Assembly: GCF_003590095.1 (NCBI RefSeq)
Contig: NC_039482.1
Location: forward strand, 14,153,657 to 14,217,656
DNA from: Trichoplusia ni
Lineage: Eukaryota > Arthropoda > Insecta > Lepidoptera > Noctuidae
Direction: 5' to 3'
Length of the DNA: 64,000 nt
This document shows, in pieces, positions 12,673 through 24,300 of this stretch. The notes below the pieces were generated by a model. The model saw only the letters and a list, made by a program, of their open reading frames with translations. It did no database searches and was not told the DNA's origin. Every line of letters starts with the position of its first letter. The first letter of the stretch is position 1. The translations under genes and the position numbers were made by a program.

Positions 12673-13209
12673 CAATAGTTAAGCGGAACATAATTTTGCT
12701 ATTTAGGCCAATCATTGATGATGGTAGTCTCAGAAAACGGTGTGTCACAGAACAGTTTCAACTGGTTAATATCGAAATTGAATGATCAAATATCTTCGAT
12801 CATACAATTTTGACGCCTGTTTGCGACCGATAATTCATACCGATTAGAAATCATGCGAAGGTCACTAAACTCCAATACAATAAAAGTTACTATAGAAGGG
12901 AAACAATTTTACCCTTTAAGAGATACATAACATGATTGCCTATTGCACTCTAAATAAATGTTAATCCAGAATAATATGCGTACATGCTAATATCAAAAGC
13001 TCAGTTTAAACAAAATCTAAAACCAAACAATACTCTTATAATACGCCCACGTGTCAGTTTGTTTGTCGTCTAACGAATTAGAAAATCAACATAATTTGCA
13101 AGCAACCTGGTTGTTAGTGAAATAAATAGTGCTTGCCCTAGCGGCGAGAGGTTTGGTCCGGGCGACCGGCGCTTTGTAAATGCGAGTCGACAGTGTTACC
13201 TCAGCGCGC

Positions 13210-16200
13210 TCAGGCCATCAGCTCCCAGTACTGCATCACGCGCTCTCCAGACGGCGTCGTCATGCCCTGCGGTCGCACGAAGTTCATCTCTATCGTCTTG
13301 AACCTCTTCTTTAGTTCAGCGTCGAATGACTGTGGAGACAAAGATTCCAGTCAAACGAAGTGTTGTAAAAGGTGACACCTATAAGATATTTTGGTGCGCG
13401 CACTGACCGCGGCGAGGTCTGGCGGCGCCAGCGCGACGGGCGTGGCGCGCGGGTCGGCGGCCGCGAACACGGCGGCGGCGGCGGCGGCCAGCGCGGGCGC
13501 CGCGTGCCGCCGCAGCGCCCACACCTCCCACAGCGACGAGCCCAGCGCGCGGGACGCGCCCGCACACGTCTCCTCCATCACGTACGGGTCGTTCGACACT
13601 GCACAACCAACGCTATGTTACCACATGCATGTTATTCACAATCATGAGCACCACACGACAAGAGTAGGTACTGACTGATAGCCGGCGAGTCCTCGTGGCA
13701 GATCATGCGCTTCAGCGCGGGGTGCCGCAGCAGCAGGTTGTGCAGCAGCTGCAGCAATGCGGCCGCGTCATCCGCCGCAGCCAATAGTGCCAGCCGCGCT
13801 AGTCGCTTTGCGAACGCCGCAACCAGGCCTTCGGGTAGGTGACTGTAAAAGAATATATGACTTTAGTATGAAAAGAATGGTATACCTGGAACAAAATATC
13901 TGAAAATGTTACTTACGTGGAGCTTAAAAATATGTCAGCGAGATGCAACAAACGTTTCTTGTAGCGGGTGGCGAACATCTCGGGCTCGAACATAGCGTAG
14001 AGGCGGTCGTACATGTCCGGATAGTCGATGTTGTGGCGCCGCACTAGCTCCAGCACGCCCTGCAGCGCTAGCATACTGATTGGACCACCTGTTCAATGAA
14101 ACTATTTGTATTTGTATCCTGACTTGATTATCGCGATCGAGCTTTAGGAATTTTCATTTTTGTGTAGAATTGGAACTTCCATTTGAGAAATATATTATGT
14201 GTTTCATTTTAATACCATCGTGTGTGACGAGTGTGTAAGTGTACATAATTTTGTGTGTATGTTTGTTAGTTACCGGCGTCGAGGCTGTCGCAGAGCATGT
14301 CGGTGGCGAGGTGCGGCCTGGCCAGCAGCGGCATGAGGCGCTCCACCAGCAGCAGCAGCGCGCGGCGGTGCACGCGCGAGTCCTCGCACAGCGGCCACTG
14401 GCACGCGAAGCCCCAGCAGCGGTTAGCGTAGCGACGGCACACGCCAGGGTTGTACGGGAACGGGGCCTTGTCTACAGGCACAACCAGATTACCATATATA
14501 TCTAGCTCAATATGTCAACAATCGTAAGCAATAACTTTCGATTACGTCAGTCATTGACATTGTCACAAAACAGACTAGTCCACCATAAACATGGCCAAAC
14601 GAGAGAAAGCAGCAATAAATACGAATGGTTGTACCTTCAGCTCCGCACAGCAGCTTCTCCTCCTTCTCTTCATTGTCTCGCTCCTTGGCCTTGGCCCTGG
14701 GTTCAGTGGTTATCTCGCATACCAGCAGGCGGTCCAACAACTCCAAGTAGTTTTGCATGTATATTGATGTTGGTGACCTATGTAAAGAAAGTTGATTTTA
14801 CTACGCGTTATTTACTACGTTGCTTCAGGAACGCCCGAAATGTAGTGGCGGTATTAAATCCGAACAGAAAGGGGCCAGGATTGCCAGTACGATCCGAGAC
14901 TTGGTTTAGACGGCCCTTTCCACATTTGTCACTGACTTAACAAAAACTTTGACATTGACACAACCCATTTGAATTTCGTTTTATGCTTGACATTTATAGC
15001 AAAATTAAACATTCATATCAAACTTCACATTCATAGCACACTTAATTTTGTTGCACTCTTTTACTTATGTGGGCCATTTAGACCATACAACAATAAATTA
15101 TTCATAAAAACTTAAGTGCATATTGCACGTTTTCTCTTATTTATAGAAAAAAAGACAAGTTTTTTATTTTAATATAGGAAGTAAAATAAGAAACCTGTCT
15201 ATAAACAGAGGTGCATATTAATAGACATTTTCCACTGATAAAATTATTGTGTAAGCCGTAAACACATCAACATTATGAAAACATCTTATACAAGTTATTA
15301 GATAAAGACATTGTGTCAAGCATGCATTCCTTTAACAAATCTGTGCTGTAATAATACTCACTTGCGATAAGCCAGTGTGGAGAGAACTTTGAGTCCGTAC
15401 TGCTGCACATCTCTGTACTCAGTGAATTCCTGGAAACGAGCTATCGGCGCCGACATCGACAGCTCAGAGTCCAGTAACACAGTGAATATGTTCTACAAGC
15501 AAAAAATGGATAAATATAACAGGAATCACAAAAAAATGCGAGTATCGATTTTGAACAACATTTTGAAATGTCTATTTTTATCTTTACATCATTTGACAAA
15601 GATAGCAAGCTAACTAAAAAGACGTCAAAACGCTGTACGCCTTTATTGCATAAAATCGTTTAAACAGACTAAATATATGTACTAGAAAGATTTTTTTTTC
15701 TTATACGGACAGCTGCATAATGATGTTACCATTAGATACTTTACATCTCAATTTCTAATTTCGCTAATAATGCAATTTTACTTGTTATTACACAAAATAA
15801 TATAGATAAAAGTATACCTTGAGCCTTATAGAAGGGAAGTAGTATCCGGTGGATTGTTCCAGTGGGTGCTTGCCCTCGGCCTGCATGAGCTTGCAGGCAG
15901 TGACGAGCGCCTGCAGCCGCGAGCTGGTGCGGCCGCGGCGGATGCACTCCAGAGCGCGCGTCTGAGCCGCCTCGAAGCACTGCCGGAGCCATCGCTTGTA
16001 TTCTCCCTCTGGACTGTGGTCTGTAGACAATGAGATGGATAAGGAGTTGGGAAATTAGGGGTAATACTATTGTCATATCTATACTAATATATAAAGCTGA
16101 AGAGTTTGTTTGTTTGTTTGAACGTGGTAATCTTGTGTTGAATAGATCATTCATTGAGGAAGGCTTTAGGCTATAAACCATCACACTGCGACTAATAGGA

Positions 16201-17973
16201 GCGAAGATACAATGTGTGAAAAAACTGGGCAGTTATAAATCATAACTTATATGTTATACCCACGGGGACGAAGTCGCGGGCAACAGCTATAGTATGATAA
16301 ACTTTAAACCTTTTCCTTTTTCTTTTAACATCAGTAACTATCATGTTTAAACTGAACAGTCCAGAGCTTAGCCAAACTAAAACATCTTATAATTTTTACT
16401 GAGATACTGCCACAAAAATTATTTTTGATGGATAAAACATGATTTCAGTTTGAGAGTAAAAATAGAATGTGTTGTACAATAGAGTTTTAGTTGAGCTGAT
16501 TTGACAAAAACATGTATAATTATAATATTTTTGAGGACACAATTTTATAATGCTGACTGTGTAAAAGTATGTATAAATCAGTATAGTGGCATTTAGTTTT
16601 TTAAATTGATATTTTTAAAATAAAATAAGGAAAAATTGATTCTAAACAATGACACTAAAGTTCCCAAAGCAGACAAACAAACAGTATTATACTATAACTG
16701 CTACACACAATCCACAATCCACAATCCAAGAGTTTTGTTTAAAAATTACTTTCTTGTCTAAATATTCATGCATAATATACACTATCTTTAATTATCATTG
16801 TTGAACCCCGTATTTATGTGGTATGCAATAAAAATCCATTCTATTCTGACTGCAGTGATAGTACAGTAGTAGTATTTGTGATTTGATTTAACTTTAGAAA
16901 CGATTTGATACATTTGTATATTCTAACTAGCACAAGAATATTTTATAGACTTGAATAGAATTTATAACATTAGGTTTTGGTAACTGAATATAATAAACAT
17001 AGTAATGTCTTGCAGTTTTTAGAAGTTAACTTTTGGAGAAAAACTGAAATAGTTATAAAATGGAAAAAAAATATTATTTTACACTACCATATTGTCTGAA
17101 CAATGTTTAAACAGCTATGTATGATATGCAAATGAGGACATATAAATTGTCACAGCCACATAGAAAGCCATCAAACAATTGAAAGTAAACAAGGATATAA
17201 ACATTTAGTTTCCAACCTACAATACAACATGTGAGTAGGTACACAAATACGTACATGTGCGTGACCTTGGGACAGTGATCAACAACACAGACCAATAATG
17301 GCACTGCCACTGTTGAAACCAACACTCTAAAAACTTTGGTTTTATGTAAATTTATACTCAAATAGCGTTTTCTTCCCTTATAACTTCAGCAGTGAGAGCA
17401 ATTACACAAGAGTATGAAATTTGCGGTCGATTCAACCATTTATGTAAGCAAATAACGTCACATGTCGCAAAATGTGAGCACACAGGACACAGCCCACACA
17501 ACATCCTTATTGCGTATTTACTTAATGTGCCTAGCTATACACCATGTTAGGACTAGGAAGACGTCGGCGCGAGTGCCTGAACTCACGCAAAATCAATAAT
17601 ATTACCACTAAAATAATCTATAGCAGTGTATACACCGTAGGTACTCACCTGCTGGTTTTAATGGGACTATTCCTTCAATCAGATCACCACGTCGTAACAG
17701 TTCAGTAAATATCACTTCCACAGTGAGCAACAAGGGCGTATAGTTATCCGTTTCAGCCTGAAATATAATAAATAACCAACAATAAAAAACGTAACCTATG
17801 ACGCAGTTTTATTATCACGTTTTAAAGATCACTATCATTATTATGTTTACCTCGAACATCTGTAGTATGTCGGCAAGGTTATTAGCATGTTTTCTAGAGT
17901 TCAAAAACTCATTTGCTTTATTGCGTAGCTGTGCAGATATCATTTTTGAAAAATTTTGTTGTACAGCAGCCAT
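13210..17973 (-). CDS. NOC4L: Nucleolar complex protein 4 homologue (40S assembly factor)
   Basis: Ten exons, complete: 17851-17973, 17649-17757, 15818-16020, 15362-15492, 14635-14777, 14274-14471, 13917-14088, 13676-13842, 13408-13598, 13210-13329. All junctions are GT-AG and phases agree, giving 518 residues, close to my recollection of about 516 for human NOC4L. Starts MAAVQQNFSKM. The CBF/Noc domain occupies the C-terminal half, with landmarks NPGVCRRYANRCWGFACQWP, LARPHLATDMLCDSLDAGG, LVRRHNIDYPDMYDRLYAMF, RFLHLADIFLSSTHLPEGLV and FAKRLARLAL. In yeast, Noc4 pairs with Nop14 for nuclear 40S maturation and export. Exon 9 encodes a long Ala-rich loop in very GC-rich DNA. The start is the first in-frame ATG. 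Shares a promoter with EFTUD2. Confidence 0.93.
16077..16290 (+). repeat. Interspersed repeat (LINE-tail or Helitron-like) in NOC4L intron
   Basis: Begins tctatactaatatataaagc followed by a (gttt)n-like tract. It contains the segments gaggaaggctttaggctata and gcgactaataggagcgaag and ends near cggggacgaagtcgcgggc. This block order is one I associate with a very common lepidopteran repeat. A more decayed relative is at 2385-2625. Non-coding. Confidence 0.65.
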
Positions 17974-18348
17974 TTTTGTATTGAAAAGAATTTGTCAGAC
18001 AGACTATAGGAAAGACAACATAAGAACGAAATAGTACGTTCAGAAATAGAGTTTGCCAATGATGGTGCTTCCCGCTGATTAAATAGTTGTTTTGCTTTGA
18101 GTCTTGAAATTGTTGCTGTTTTTCCGTCTTGTTCTTGTTTGGCCTTAGTTAATTAAATAATAAAATATTGCGGTTTAGTTTACAAGTAAAATAACTAGTG
18201 TAGCTAGTGCAGAAAAATTATGAAATCTGTTTGTTTTAATATTTCAAACTTTGAGGTTATGTATATGTCAAATGTGCTGACAAGTTTGCGGCGGCATTTG
18301 TTTTGAAAAATATTTTCTTGACTTTGTAGAGGTTTTTTCATTGTAATA
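17974..18348. promoter_or_regulatory. Bidirectional promoter region, NOC4L / EFTUD2
   Basis: Only 375 bases separate the two divergent start codons, so both promoters and both 5' UTRs must lie here. A TGTCAAA / CTGACAAG pair at 18266-18282 resembles the TGTCA motifs upstream of RPF1 and METTL6. No TATA box is obvious. Confidence 0.7.
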
Positions 18349-21300
18349 ATGGACGGTGATTTGTACGATGAGTTTGGTAATTACATTGGGCCGGACCTCG
18401 AGTCGGACTCTGATGACGAGCAGAGTGTTTATGGACAGGACAACCGGGACGCCGACGAAGATGCAATGGATGATGATGAGGACGCCGATGCGGAGCCCGA
18501 GGCGGCGCCCATGTCCGTCGTGCTTCACGAAGATAAACGGTACGAGGCCAACCTACTATCTACACGAAAGTTATATTATGTTTACAAGAGTTGTTTACTC
18601 ACTTTTAGTTGGTTAGGTTACAGATAAATAATGTTAATAAAATAACATATTATTATCTGATACTACTGGTCCGTAATATACTAAGTTACTTGCCTTTTAA
18701 CTTATTTAAATTGATTATTTCCAAAATCTGTCTGAGCTTCCACCTAACAGACTTAAAATTGTTAATAGTGTGGTAATTTTTAAGGTTCTGTCTAACTTAA
18801 TACACTATAATCTTGTAATAAAATCTGTATTTTAGATACTATCCACAAGCAGTAGAAGTGTATGGGCCAGATGTGGAGACTGTGGTGCAGGAGGAAGACA
18901 CGCAGGCCCTGGACAAGCCTCTGGTGGAGCCCATCAAGCACAAGAAGTTTCAGGTGCAGGAGCAGCAGCTGCCAGAGACGAGGTACGACATGGAGTACAT
19001 GGCGGACATGCTGGACAATACCAACCTCATGAGGAACATCACTCTTATGGGACACTTACATAATGGTCGGTTATTTTTTTTTAAACTTAGCTAATACATG
19101 TTATCTGCCTCTTTACAATCCTTCTCTATTCCTTTTGTCACTTAAACACAATTTAAAACAATGATAAAGATTATCAAGATACCACTGAATCATTTATTTA
19201 ATTTTTGTTCATATAAAAAGACACACTTAAAAAGACAACCTTAAGTTTGAGTTGTACTTATTCCTTTAGAAAAAGTAAGGCTGTAAAGTGATTTCAATAT
19301 TAATTTAGTGTTTTTTTCTTTAAACATTCTTTTTTTCTGCTAAAGCGTTTTGTGTTGATCTTAATAACAATTTAATATTTTTTTTCAGGCAAAACATCTT
19401 TTGTAGACTGTTTAATCAGACAGACACATCCTAGCACAATAAACACAGATACCACAATACCAATGCGGTATACTGACACACTGTTTGTGGAACAAGAACG
19501 TGGAGTTTCCATCAAATCCATGCCAGTCACACTACTACTCAAAAATATAAAGGGGAAGTCACATCTCCTGAACATCATGGACACTCCTGGTCATGTGAAC
19601 TTCAGTGATGAAGTTACTGCGGCATTGAGGATTTCAGATGGTGAGATGCTTTTTCTCTTTTTTCCTAGTTGTTACCTCCCACTCTTTGTTCTAATATTTA
19701 TTGTTTCTTAATGAAAAAAACAATAAATTAAAACTTAAAATAATTGATTTAATTAAAGATGAATTAACTGAATAAACTTATTTCTTGTTGCAAATTTTGA
19801 TAATTTTGCCATGATATGTTGTTTCAAAAGATATGCATAATTTTGTTGTGCTTCATCAAAATAATCAACAATAAACTCAATCATGTCCCCAACAGGTGCT
19901 GTCCTCTTCGTAGACGCGGCTGAAGGTATAATGCTAAACACGGAGCGCCTCCTCCGCCACGCGGTACAGGAACGAGTTCCTCTGACGCTCTGCATCAACA
20001 AGATCGACAGACTGATCTTGGAACTGAAGCTGCCCCCCGCAGACGCGTATTACAAGCTCAGGCACATTATAGATGAGCTAAACTCTATGCTGGAGACAAA
20101 CCAGCCGCAAGACAATCCCGATGAACCTGCAACTGTGTTCTCGCCACTTTTAGGTAAGTTAGTTTAAATAACTATCGAAATGGAGAATTATCAAATAAAA
20201 AATCCTGTGTTCGTTCTACAAGAAAGTGTATTGGCCAAAACAGTGTGGACCCAACAGCTTGATACAGGCAACCTTACTGAAAATAATGTGTGGACTTTTT
20301 TGCGTCGCGTTGGACTACATCATAGTATATGTATATTTGCGTGTGTTATCAGGCAACGTGTGCTTCGCGTCGTCGCTGTACGACGTGTGCTTCAGCGTGG
20401 AGTCGTTCGCGGCGATGTACGCGAGCGCGCACCCGGGCTCGGGGCTGCGCGCGCCCGACATGGCGGCGTGGCTGTGGGGCGACGTCTACTTCAACGCCAA
20501 GACCCGCCGCTTCACCAAGAAACAGCCACACGCCTCCGCACAAAGGAGCTTTGTCGAGTTCATTTTGGAGCCCCTTTATAAGATTTTTGCTCAGGTATAT
20601 ACTATGAATATCCCATCCCTAAAGGAAAAAATATGCTTAAAGCTCTGATTACTGCACATAATGTACCAGAAAGTTATTATGAGGACTATAATTATAGCAT
20701 TTACATAATATGAAATCTAATTTACTACTAATTTCCCTCTTGTAAATCCTCATGCTTCCTAATGAGTTCTAGCAGATTGCCCATCTAGGACAGCACTTCA
20801 ATGTGAACCTAACAAATTTGTGTTCAGGTGGTAGGTGACGTGGACGACACGTTACCCGCAGTGCTGATGGAGCTAGGCATCAAGTTGACCAAGCAGGAAG
20901 CCAAGCTGAACGTGCGCCCCTTGCTCAGGCTTGTCTGCAGCCGGTTCTTTGGGGATTTCTGGTATGCAATCAAAACATAATATACTCAAAAACATCTCAA
21001 ACCAGACATTGTAGAGTGTAATGAAAGTCAGTGCCAATTTAAAAGTCCTATGATGTCTATTGATTTAGTCCATTTGAGTCTGCCTTAATGTCTTGAAACT
21101 AATTATAAACGAAGCTTGTTTTATTTATTATCTGGCTAACTTCTTGGTTAGCAAGATTTAGTATGATAAACATTAATAAGAGATCCCGTGTGCTGCAGTG
21201 GTTTCGTGGAGATGGTGGTCTCTCACGTGCCGTCCCCGCTGGACGCGGCGCCGCGCAAGGTAGCGCACACGTTCCGGGGCGCGGGAGAGGGCGCGGGGGC

Positions 21301-24300
21301 GGGCGCGGGGGGCGCGGGCCCGGGCCTGCTGCAGGACATGCTCACCTGCGACCAGTCCGGACGCCTCGTCGCGCACACCACCAAGATGTACCCCACCGAC
21401 GACTGCACCTTCTTCTTGGTAACTACATACACTATACACTCATGTTCTCAAATACGTACCTAATACTTCAAACCATCTTTAAAGTGTTTCTGTCACTAAA
21501 ATTATCTTAAAAGTAAAAGGTGCCCAGCAGTAATGAATTATTAGCCACAGAACTTACTAACCTATGTAACACCTCAAATCTTGTGAAAAAAATTGATTAG
21601 TAAGTAATGATATAAATTAACGACCATATTAGAGATCTTCCTTAGAGAAGAAGAAGAGAAAGTTACTACCAGATTAAGAGAACTTCGCCTTCTAATCTAT
21701 TTTACATTTTAATTTATATTAATGTACTATTTATATTTTAAAATTTTATTCGTGTTTAGGTACTAGCGCGAATAATGTCGGGCACGCTGTACGCGGGGCA
21801 GACAGTGCGCGTTCTGGGAGAGAACTACAGCACGCAGGACGAGGAGGACTCGCGGATCATGAACGTGGGCCGGCTGTGGATATACGAGGCCAGATATAAG
21901 GTCAGTAAAGTTGTGTTCCTACCTACATCGTATAGTTCAGACACGTAAAGGCTTTATCTGATTATGTTGTTTGAGTAGGTTCAGTAACACTGCAGTACTA
22001 CTGAGTTTTTATAGTAACTTTCATAAGGATGATTCATTTTTAAATGATGGGCGGCGATAAGATGGTGAATCCTTAAAAAAAGATTAAGAAAGGTAGAAAC
22101 GAAAACACCAAGAAAAAGAAATGGGCAGGATAAAAAAATATGGGTCTATAAATGCTGCTATTTAAATGAAAAAGCAATTAATTTACAAATGTTATTAAAC
22201 TATCTGTCTACCAGGTGGAGTTGAACCGCGTCCCGGCTGGCTGCTGGGCGCTGATCGAGGGCATCGACCAGCCCATCGTGAAGACCTGCACCGTCGTGTC
22301 GGCCGACGAGGACGCCGAGCTGCACACCTTCACGCCGCTGCGGTTCAACACGCAGGCCGTCGTCAAGATTGCTGTCGAACCCGTCAATCCATCAGAACTG
22401 CCGAAAATGTTGGACGGATTGAGGAAGGTATGTTGAATCACTAAAATATAACGGGCAAAATTGTACAAGGCCACCATTAATAAACAAATCTAGGAAAATA
22501 TCTTTCAATAAATTATAACTGAGTATTCATAAAATCTCATAATCTCAGATAAAGAAAAAAAAATCACAAAGTTCGTGCGTTAGTTGTTAGATTAATTATT
22601 TGCAAAAAAAGAGAATGAAGAAATCCGTTTCTTTAAGTTTAGCAACAAAATGTGATATATTTATGTTTGCAGGTGAACAAATCGTACCCGCTGCTGTCGA
22701 CGCGCGTGGAGGAGTCCGGCGAGCACGTGATCCTGGGCACGGGAGAGCTGTACCTGGACTGCGTCATGCACGACCTCAGGAACATGTACTCCGAGATAGA
22801 TATTAAAGGTATGGCCTATGGAGATACTTCTTATATCTAAGTTATTCAAATTGTATTTGAACTGTGTTTTTTGAATGATTATAATTATTACATTTCTCAC
22901 TAATTATCATAGCTTCTACTAAACCTTTTGGTAAACTATTTGTTTTATAAATGTGGTTTACCGATATGTGCTTGATTAACGAACATAGTTATATTTGCCA
23001 AATAAACGATCGATTGACCGACGGAACGAGAACGAGAATAGGCAGCAGTAAGAAACAATAATATTTTTCGATTATGCTTCGTGCTCAATTTTCAATTCCA
23101 GTTTCCCCCTAAATTGATTCATTGTTACATAATAATATGTAATAGCTATATTTCGCAAAGAAAGTAATCGTCGTTATGAGCCGTTTTCAAGCAGAATGTA
23201 GAACCCTAAATATCGTTCCTACATATGTCTGACTGAATCATTTTTCCCAGTGGCGGACCCCGTGGTATCGTTCTGCGAGACAGTGGTGGAGACGTCGTCG
23301 CTGAAGTGTTTCGCGGAGACCCCGAACAAGCGCAACAAGCTGACGATGATCGCGGAGCCGCTGGAGCGAGGCCTGGCCGAGGACATCGAGGCCGGGGCCG
23401 TCTGCGTCAACTGGGACAGGAAGCGGCTCGGGGAGTTCTTCCAGACCAAGTATGATATCTCATTAACTATGATTAATGTGATACCAATGAGGATTGTTTG
23501 TGTTACTCTTTGTAAAATAAGTAGCAGCATGAATTTTGATTGATTTCTAAAATAATCTTAAAATTTGTCTGCCCTGTCGAGGTTACTATCCCAAACCCAC
23601 TGACCTCGTGTTCGATCCCCGCGTAGGGCAAGCAATCGTGTGGTCCACTGATGCTTCTGTAGTCTGGGTGTCATTCTGCTCGTGACTTGAATGTTTGTTA
23701 ACCCCGGAGGCACAATGATTAAATTGCTCATTGTGGGAGTTAAAAAACTTCAAGCGTAAAATAATGTCATGTAGATCATCAATATATTTGTTTTATTAGC
23801 TTAAGAAATCGTTTCTATTGATAGCATTACTTTCTAATTATCTTAAAACGACATAGATTTCTCAGCTTGTCCATAGTATTAGGTGACTTTAATATGTTTT
23901 GTGTGTCAGGTACGACTGGGACTTGTTGGCGGCGCGTTCGATCTGGGCGTTCGGTCCCGACTCCACCGGGCCCAACATCCTGGTGGACGACACTCTGCCC
24001 TCCGAGGTCGACAAGCATCTGCTGGCCTCAGTCAAAGATAGTATAGTACAAGGTCAGTTAGACAATACATATATATATTAGAAGTAGAATATTTAAGACA
24101 ACGCTGAGAAAAATTTCCGCGTAGTGGTCATGTCGTCTTACGGCCGCTTTCTATATTCGATCCCGAATCTAAGATTCCGATCAATCCAGATTTTTTTCAA
24201 TCCCTCGATTGAACTTGAATCTGCATTTCTTTAATCGATCTCGACTCGAAATCCATCGAAAAAAAACGGATAGATCGCCCTGCTAAACGTTTTGTTTTAC

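Larger units (their letters stand above)
8775..13209. other. CTR1 3' UTR and intergenic region to NOC4L
   Basis: No coding exon. The first part is probably the CTR1 3' UTR (an AATAAA at 9707-9712 is one possible end). On the minus strand the NOC4L 3' UTR enters from the right. TTTATT at about 12295 and 12480 could be its poly(A) signals. Two hairpin clusters (10753-10854 and 12634-12672) are listed separately. The rest is AT-rich sequence in which I see nothing more. Confidence 0.6.

Noticed and set aside
13311..13678. Several long overlapping open frames on both strands in the GC-rich NOC4L exon 9 area
   Set aside because: They are frame shadows of the Ala-rich NOC4L exon, which alone fits splice sites and the family alignment.
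20329..20607. Alternative plus- and minus-strand frames over EFTUD2 exon 5
   Set aside because: Composition shadows. The EFTUD2 frame continues through both junctions in phase and matches the family.
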